64,000 nucleotides of DNA from Posidonia oceanica (Eukaryota > Streptophyta > Magnoliopsida > Alismatales > Posidoniaceae): positions 9,349,001-9,413,000 of the forward strand of contig JAZBRS010000059.1 of assembly GCA_037176725.1 (NCBI GenBank), given 5' to 3'. Below are positions 58,971-64,000 of the stretch, one piece after another. Each line of letters begins with the position of its first letter. Positions within the stretch are counted from its first letter, which is position 1. Under the pieces are notes generated by a model, which was not told the origin of the DNA, did not search any database, and was given only the letters and a program-made list of their open reading frames with translations. A program made the translations under genes and the position numbers.

Positions 58971-60605
58971 GACAAGTTTGGTTGCAACAATTCACATGTA
59001 TATATATATATATATTTTTATGATATGTGTATTCTTTCTAAATGTTTTTGAATATGTCAAAATGCTCATTGTGCTATATATATATATATTGTCTTTGATA
59101 GCTCAAAGAATAGGGTAAGTAAAAAACGATTGTATAATACATTAAGATGTACTATGCATACACATACTATGATAAATCACATATCAAAGGTATGTGTTCT
59201 TGCACATCGGGTGGCGTGTGCAATACATGATGGGATTTCATCACCATTCATGTGGTTTCTTGAGTATTGTGGGGGGATTTTATCACCTCTCACATCAATG
59301 TATGCTTTTTTTTTTTGTGGATGTGTTTTTTTACAGGTGGGGGTTATTAAGGGGTTAGAATTTAAAAATTAGGATTAACATTTAGCTATTAAAATCATAT
59401 TTGAACTAATTAAAATGCTTATTATCATGAGTGTGCTCGCTCACTTGCTGAGGTTAGCATTCTTAAAAATTACACAAAACTTATACAACAATCATAAATG
59501 TGACAATGAAAGTGATAATCAAAATCAAAGTATCTAAAATATTAATCATGCATAATTCATCATTATAGTCGAATTTGCAATTATATCGCTTTTATCTTTT
59601 TTTAATCAAGTAAAATGCCTAAATCCTAATCATGCATCATAAATATTGCTATGTTGTTATTGACACATGCATTCATCAATATCATTGTATATTATTCAGA
59701 AAATATAGTAAAACTCATATACTAGGGGACATCACCTATTAAATAAGATGAGGTGGGGATTTCATCACTCATTTCTTTGCCCACAAACTATATAATTATC
59801 CAAATACCTAGTATGCCACCACCTCCAACCACTTCGGTTCCTAGTCCCACCTCGCCACCTATGATTAGGTGTAATGCTACCTCACAGAGTAGTTGTACGT
59901 TAGGTCCAGTCAGAGCGTTCTACCCCTTTAGCTGTAGGTAAAATAATGAATTTATAACTGGAATTTTTAAGTGTTGAGATTAACTTTACATATTGACATG
60001 TGTAATTTTAGTGAAAACAAGAACAACAAGAGCAAGGAGGGTATACTCATGTTTCTCAGGGACCAGACCTCTTTTAGAGCTATTGTTAGATGGTAACACA
60101 TTTTTCTTTCTAATTTGTTGTTAGTCAATATGTTACTTATTTTCTGTACTTTACTTAATTTTAATGCAGTAACTTCAAGAAGAGTAACCAGATATCATTC
60201 GAGACCACAAAAATCTTTAAAGCCTACGCATTAACCATCGAGTATCGATGGACACATTTGCATTCCGATGAGAAGGAGAGAATGTTTGATGCACTCTTGG
60301 TAATAACTCATCCTTGAAGTTATCTTTAGCATAAATAATTAATAAATTAAATTAATAATCATGTTAGATTTATACAGAGTAAGTTTACCCTTTCACCTAG
60401 GTGTACCAAGGAGGATTATTGTGCTCTTCTCATGAAATTAATAAAGAAAATGATGAACAATATATATTATAGGGTATGAACAGATGCACTAACAAAGTGC
60501 CTTGAGTCTCATGATGATTATGAGACAACTAAGGCATTTCCTGCATCTTAGTGTATAGTAAAGAGGTAATTAATGTTTATATTAAGTTGGATTTCACTAC
60601 ATCGT
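58971..60605 (+). other. unassigned DNA, possibly CACTA interior
   Basis: Short TA microsatellites lie at 59001-59016 and 59077-59090. Between 59750 and 60545 exon-like pieces read PPPPTTSVPSPTSPP, then FKAYALTIEYRWTHLHSDEK, then CTKEDYCALLMKLIKKMMNN. This order and spacing recall the transposase-associated ORF of plant CACTA elements (Ptta/En/Spm, Transposase_24-like), which would fit the CACTA terminus at 57163. The match is weak and rests on pattern only. Confidence 0.3.
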
Positions 60606-60609
60606 TGTG

Positions 60610-60905
60610 TGACCACACGTCCTCAGCGATGCAGTCGCACACTGCCAAAGCTCGCGTGCGCCGGTCGAAGAGAGGGGCCACGGTCAACAGTGAATCTGGG
60701 GAGGAAGTCGACTCGAAAACACCGGGAAAAACAGGCTAACGCAAAGGAAAACAAAAGAAAAGACATGGAGTCGCCACCTAATCTATTAAAACCGTGAGAC
60801 TAGGAAAACCGTATATGAAAACATGTAGAAAAACTCATGCAGTTTAAAAATATGCTAATCCAATCCAAATGTGTATGACACAAGGTCAATGTGGTCCAGA
60901 GAAAG
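60610..60905 (-). mobile_element. inverted 3' fragment of a family B LTR
   Basis: The reverse complement contains AGATTAGGTGGCGACTCC, TCGAGTCGACTT and CTCTCTTCGACC, paralleling the 3' part of the solo LTR at 46.8-46.95 kb. Its AAACTGCAT/CATATTTTTAAA side parallels 63.39-63.45 kb. It abuts the plus-strand LTR that starts at 60908. Confidence 0.7.
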
Positions 60906-62446
60906 GGTGTAGACACCCCGTTTTGGCGACTGGCTGTCAACGGATCTTTCTGGAGGCTTACTCGGAAGCGGTGGACTCAACCGAAACCTCAACCAAAACC
61001 TTAATCCAAACCCTAATCCAAATCCTAAACCCACTTAAACCTAATCCCAAAACTTAATCCCCACTCAAACCCTAAACCTACCCAAGCCCCTTTCACACCA
61101 AAGCCCACCACCCTTTTAACCCAAAAACCCAACTCCCAAGCCCAACAGGCCCAGTCCACTGGATCTCACGTGCTGTCGCCAGTCCCAGCGGTGACTAGTC
61201 CTGTCGCCGCTCATAGTGGCGACTTGGTTTGTCGCCATCGAGAGGGGCGACTCACTATGAGAAACAGAGCAGCCTGCCACCTGTTCAAACTCTCTCGCCG
61301 CACGTTCGTTTGGATGTTTCCGGCTGCCCCCTTGCTGACCTGCTCCACGCCGCGCACGCCACCTCCTCGCAGAGCACGCCTGCCACTCTGTGCTCGCCCC
61401 CGTGCACGCCATCTCTCGCTGTGAGCTCCAGAGCGTGTCCCTACCACCGTCCTTCTCGACAGAACACGCCGAACAAAACCAGCGAACCCAACTTTTCACA
61501 CCTCACCACACACAATTCTGAGAGCTTCCACCGACTCCAGAGCAAGCCAGTGCATTCCTTGTGTGAGAGTGAACTCCTCCGAGCATCCAGTACCCAGTTC
61601 CACTCCTCTCGTTCACCGCCGTCCGAGCCCGCTGTCGTTGGAGAAGCAGTCGCCTCCAGCTCAGGTAGTCTCCTCCTCCTTATTTGCTTTTGTTCCTCGT
61701 AGGAGGGAAACCATTTCCGTGCGTTTTCCTACAATTTTTAATAGTTAATTTTGCCATTTTATACTTCGTCTTCCTCGGCTCTGGCGAGCTCCGCCGCCCG
61801 TGCAAGGCCGTCTGGCCTTTGAGCATGTGGCCTGTTAGCTCTACCAGACAGCCACTGATGAGTACATTATTCTTATATGTTTTATGTCCCATATTTATCT
61901 CTTTTGTTTATAAATAATATTACTCGAGGTGTTTTGAATAGACTAGATGTATATTGCATGAATCTCTATTATATAGATAAACTTCGATAGATTAATATTG
62001 ATTATATCTTTTTAATCAATGCTTAGGGAAGAATAATTAGGGATCATGTATATAATCTAAGATCTAAAGTATATCATTTGATTTAGTTTGATTTGTGTGA
62101 TTTTATCTTAGGACTTGATAATCTATGGTGCATTGCATATGGATTATGCTTGTTAGGATAAGAACAATTGAGTTAAACTAATTAGATCATGAAGAGAGAC
62201 AAAGAGTGGATTTAATCATGCATATTGTATTTTATATAAATGGATTCGAAACCCTAGGTTTTAATTAATTTGATTACATCTTCTAGTTTTAGTTCTTAAT
62301 CATCATCACTGTCAAACTCTTTTCAATAACTGATAAGTAATCTTTGTGTTTTTAAACCCTATTCTCTGTGGGATCGACTCGTATTTGCATCCGTACTACA
62401 TAGTACACCGTGCACTTGCGGTTAAATAAAATTCACTTTAAGTTTT

Positions 62447-62464
62447 TGGCGCCATTGCCGGGGA
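62447..62464 (+). other. tRNA-Asp-type primer-binding site
   Basis: TGGCGCCATTGCCGGGGA is the primer-site motif typical of Athila/Tat-like Gypsy elements. It ends an AT-rich stretch (about 61740-62446) that would be LTR sequence of a second element inside the family B LTR. Confidence 0.6.
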
Positions 62465-63569
62465 ATAGTGTTTTATAACATTGATTTATTGTCAGTTATT
62501 TCTTTCTTTCCGTTTTTATACAAAAAAAAGATATATATATATAAAATTTTTTTCGTTATTTTTATCTTATAGGGATATTTAGTTAGAGATCAGAAGAATC
62601 AGGAAGCAATTTCCAGAAAATCCCAGGGATCAGTGGTGCCTCCCAGGCACCGATCTGCACTTCTAGCGCCTACTGGGCGCCCAGGTGAGGGATTTGGCGG
62701 TGAAATCCAGCTAGCGGACTGCCAGGTCTGCCGCCGCTTCTAGCGGCGATTGGACTGTAAATTCGGCAATCCTCGGGTCGGACTTTGCGATAGTGTATCT
62801 CGTGGCCCGGGCACCCATTTCGCATACTATTTGCATGGCTGTGTTCCTTGATATGCCATCTATTTATATGAATGCTTACCTGCATGTTTCGTGATTGATT
62901 GCATGGTTTAATTGGCCGGCGAAGATCGCTGTCCGGCCTGTCTGCAGCAGCCTTGGCCGCCTGTTGGAGCGGCGACTTGTTCTGTCGCCATCCAGAGTGG
63001 CGACTGTGCCGCCGCCGCTCTTACCAGCGACGTGCATGGCTACCGTGGTGACCGGCGACTCAGTCCAGTGTCCAGACAGTGACCTGAACCCTTCATTTGC
63101 CGCTTCGCCTTTCACTTATTTAGCTCGTTTCACTCTAATTATGCCTCCCTGATTTGTTTACCATTGCTTTATGTCATTTCAACTTTAATTAAGCATGTTG
63201 GTATGATTTTGCTAAGCTTTGCATGGTTTATAAATGCATGTTGCATACCGCCCTCGGGCGAACATAAACCGGCGTTATACGCCTACATTAGCCACATAAG
63301 AGCGGATAAGCCAAGAAAGACTGATTTCCTCGGGTGTGTTGGAGGTGCCTAACACCTTCCCCGCGCGTAACAGGATTCCTTACCTTTTCTCTGGACCGCA
63401 TTGACCTTGTGTCATATACGTTTGGATCGGATTGGCATATTTTTAACCAAGGATCTTGAACACCGTGAGGAGGGGAACCATCTCCATTTGGGACCTTATC
63501 CATACATCCTCTGAACACCGTGAGGCTTTCCTCCTCGTGTTCCAGGCCGCACATGTGTCTCCAACCATT

Positions 63570-64000
63570 GAGCCTGCAACCTTAGAGAGCATGGTGGGTA
63601 TGATCGTGGAGCCTCAGGTCATCTCTTTTTCAAGTGATGAGCTGCCTCCAACAGGGATTAATCATAACCAACCCCTCTTCGTCATGGTGCAGTTTAAAAA
63701 CTTCCACATTCTCCTAATGCTGGTTGATAACGGTGCAGGCCTTAACGTCTGCCCATTGCGCACAGCAATGAAGCTCGGATTCAAGGCCGAGGATATCACG
63801 CCAGCCACGAAGGGAATGATAGCTTTTGACAATACACACCATGACTCTTTGGGGATTCTGATTATTCCCCTTACTATTGGCCCAGTCGTATTCGATGTGG
63901 AATTCTACATCGTTGACTTGGAACCCACTTTTAACCTCCTGCTTGGGCGCCCTTGGTTGCACAAGCATCAAGTCATCCCCTCGACCCTCCATCGCATGAT
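63570..64000 (+). CDS. Gypsy retropepsin-like protease, partial
   Basis: The plus strand is open from at least 63591 to the window edge. It reads SFSSDELPPTG, then FHILLMLVDNGAGLNVCPL (about 63700-63756), GMIAFDNTHHDSLG, VEFYIVDLEPTFNLLLGRPW and LHKHQVIPSTLH. The LVDNGAGLNVCP and NLLLGRPWLH pair is the signature of retropepsin-like domains in plant Gypsy polyproteins. The active site reads DNG rather than the textbook D[TS]G. The upstream gag and the downstream RT are not visible here. No start codon is assigned because this is part of a polyprotein. Confidence 0.8.

Larger units (their letters stand above)
60908..64000 (+). mobile_element. Gypsy-type retroelement with family B LTR, runs off the edge
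   Basis: The LTR begins TGTAGACACCCCGTTTTGGC and follows the solo LTR at 44240 (ACAGGCCCAGTC, GGATCTCACG, repeated GTCGCC/GGCGAC blocks, TATGCCATCTAT, GCATGTTGCATACCGCCCT, GTGCCTAACACCTTCCCC). Between about 61690 and 62580 it contains unrelated AT-rich sequence with its own primer-site motif, so it is interrupted. The LTR's last ~250 bp and its own primer site appear deleted after about 63450, where coding sequence begins. The protease domain (about 63570-64000) remains open to the window edge. Confidence 0.75.

Noticed and set aside
1..64000. CRISPR arrays, tRNA or rRNA genes, plant telomere repeat
   Set aside because: No regularly spaced short repeats, no cloverleaf with both internal boxes outside the SINEs, no rRNA sequence, and the CCCAAT array is not the CCCTAAA telomere unit.

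Overview
This is nuclear DNA of a flowering plant. Four conserved plant genes have introns with GT-AG borders, the intergenic DNA is AT-rich, and the spaces are filled with LTR retrotransposons, LINEs, SINEs and DNA-transposon relics. Long introns carrying transposons suggest a medium or large angiosperm genome. I cannot name the species. There are no bacterial features, CRISPR arrays or recognisable tRNA/rRNA genes.

The four genes, with exons placed by homology, frame and splice consensus: (1) 284-2577 (+), the 3' part of an ACT-domain-repeat (ACR) protein gene whose first exon lies outside the window. (2) 15393-21069 (+), an AT-hook/PPC nuclear-localised (AHL) DNA-binding protein, 5 exons, 372 aa. 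(3) 23181-30743 (+), a CHY1-type 3-hydroxyisobutyryl-CoA hydrolase, 14 exons, 384 aa, ending in the peroxisomal signal SKL. (4) 31916-37628 (-), LOL1 (LSD-ONE-LIKE 1), three zf-LSD1 fingers, 5 coding exons, 144 aa. CHY1 and LOL1 converge, with stop codons about 1.2 kb apart. I see no operon-like or pathway link among the four; they are independent housekeeping or regulatory genes.

The first intergenic block (2.6-15.4 kb) holds two head-to-head LINE relics whose junction forms a hairpin with 121-bp arms, a solo LTR inside one of them, an RNase H-bearing LINE tail, and two SINE-like insertions with target-site duplications (TSDs). LOL1 intron 4 (3.4 kb) carries a MITE, a repeat interrupted by another MITE, and a long-inverted-repeat element. 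The uninterrupted version of that repeat sits in CHY1 intron 3.

From 41 kb to the end I recognise only transposable elements and tandem repeats. The best-resolved structure is a nested retroelement at 41158-48448: a small non-coding LTR element with TAAAG TSDs, a tRNA-Met-type primer site and a polypurine tract. It contains two hAT-like MITEs with perfect 8-bp TSDs, a 2.7-kb solo LTR, and a third MITE inside its 3' LTR. It is followed by two 135-bp-period tandem repeats, a 5'-truncated LINE with 11-bp TSDs that is itself split by a solo LTR with perfect 5-bp TSDs, a broken Copia element cut by a CACTA terminus, another LINE relic, and a Gypsy-like element with protease that runs off the right edge.

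I found no convincing undescribed molecular system. The most unusual items are the nested element, two hits of one LTR family into one LINE family, the LINE hairpin, and the repeated GTCGCC/GGCGAC motifs in the large LTR family. Percent identities and ages were not computed; boundaries come from reading termini and TSDs by eye.
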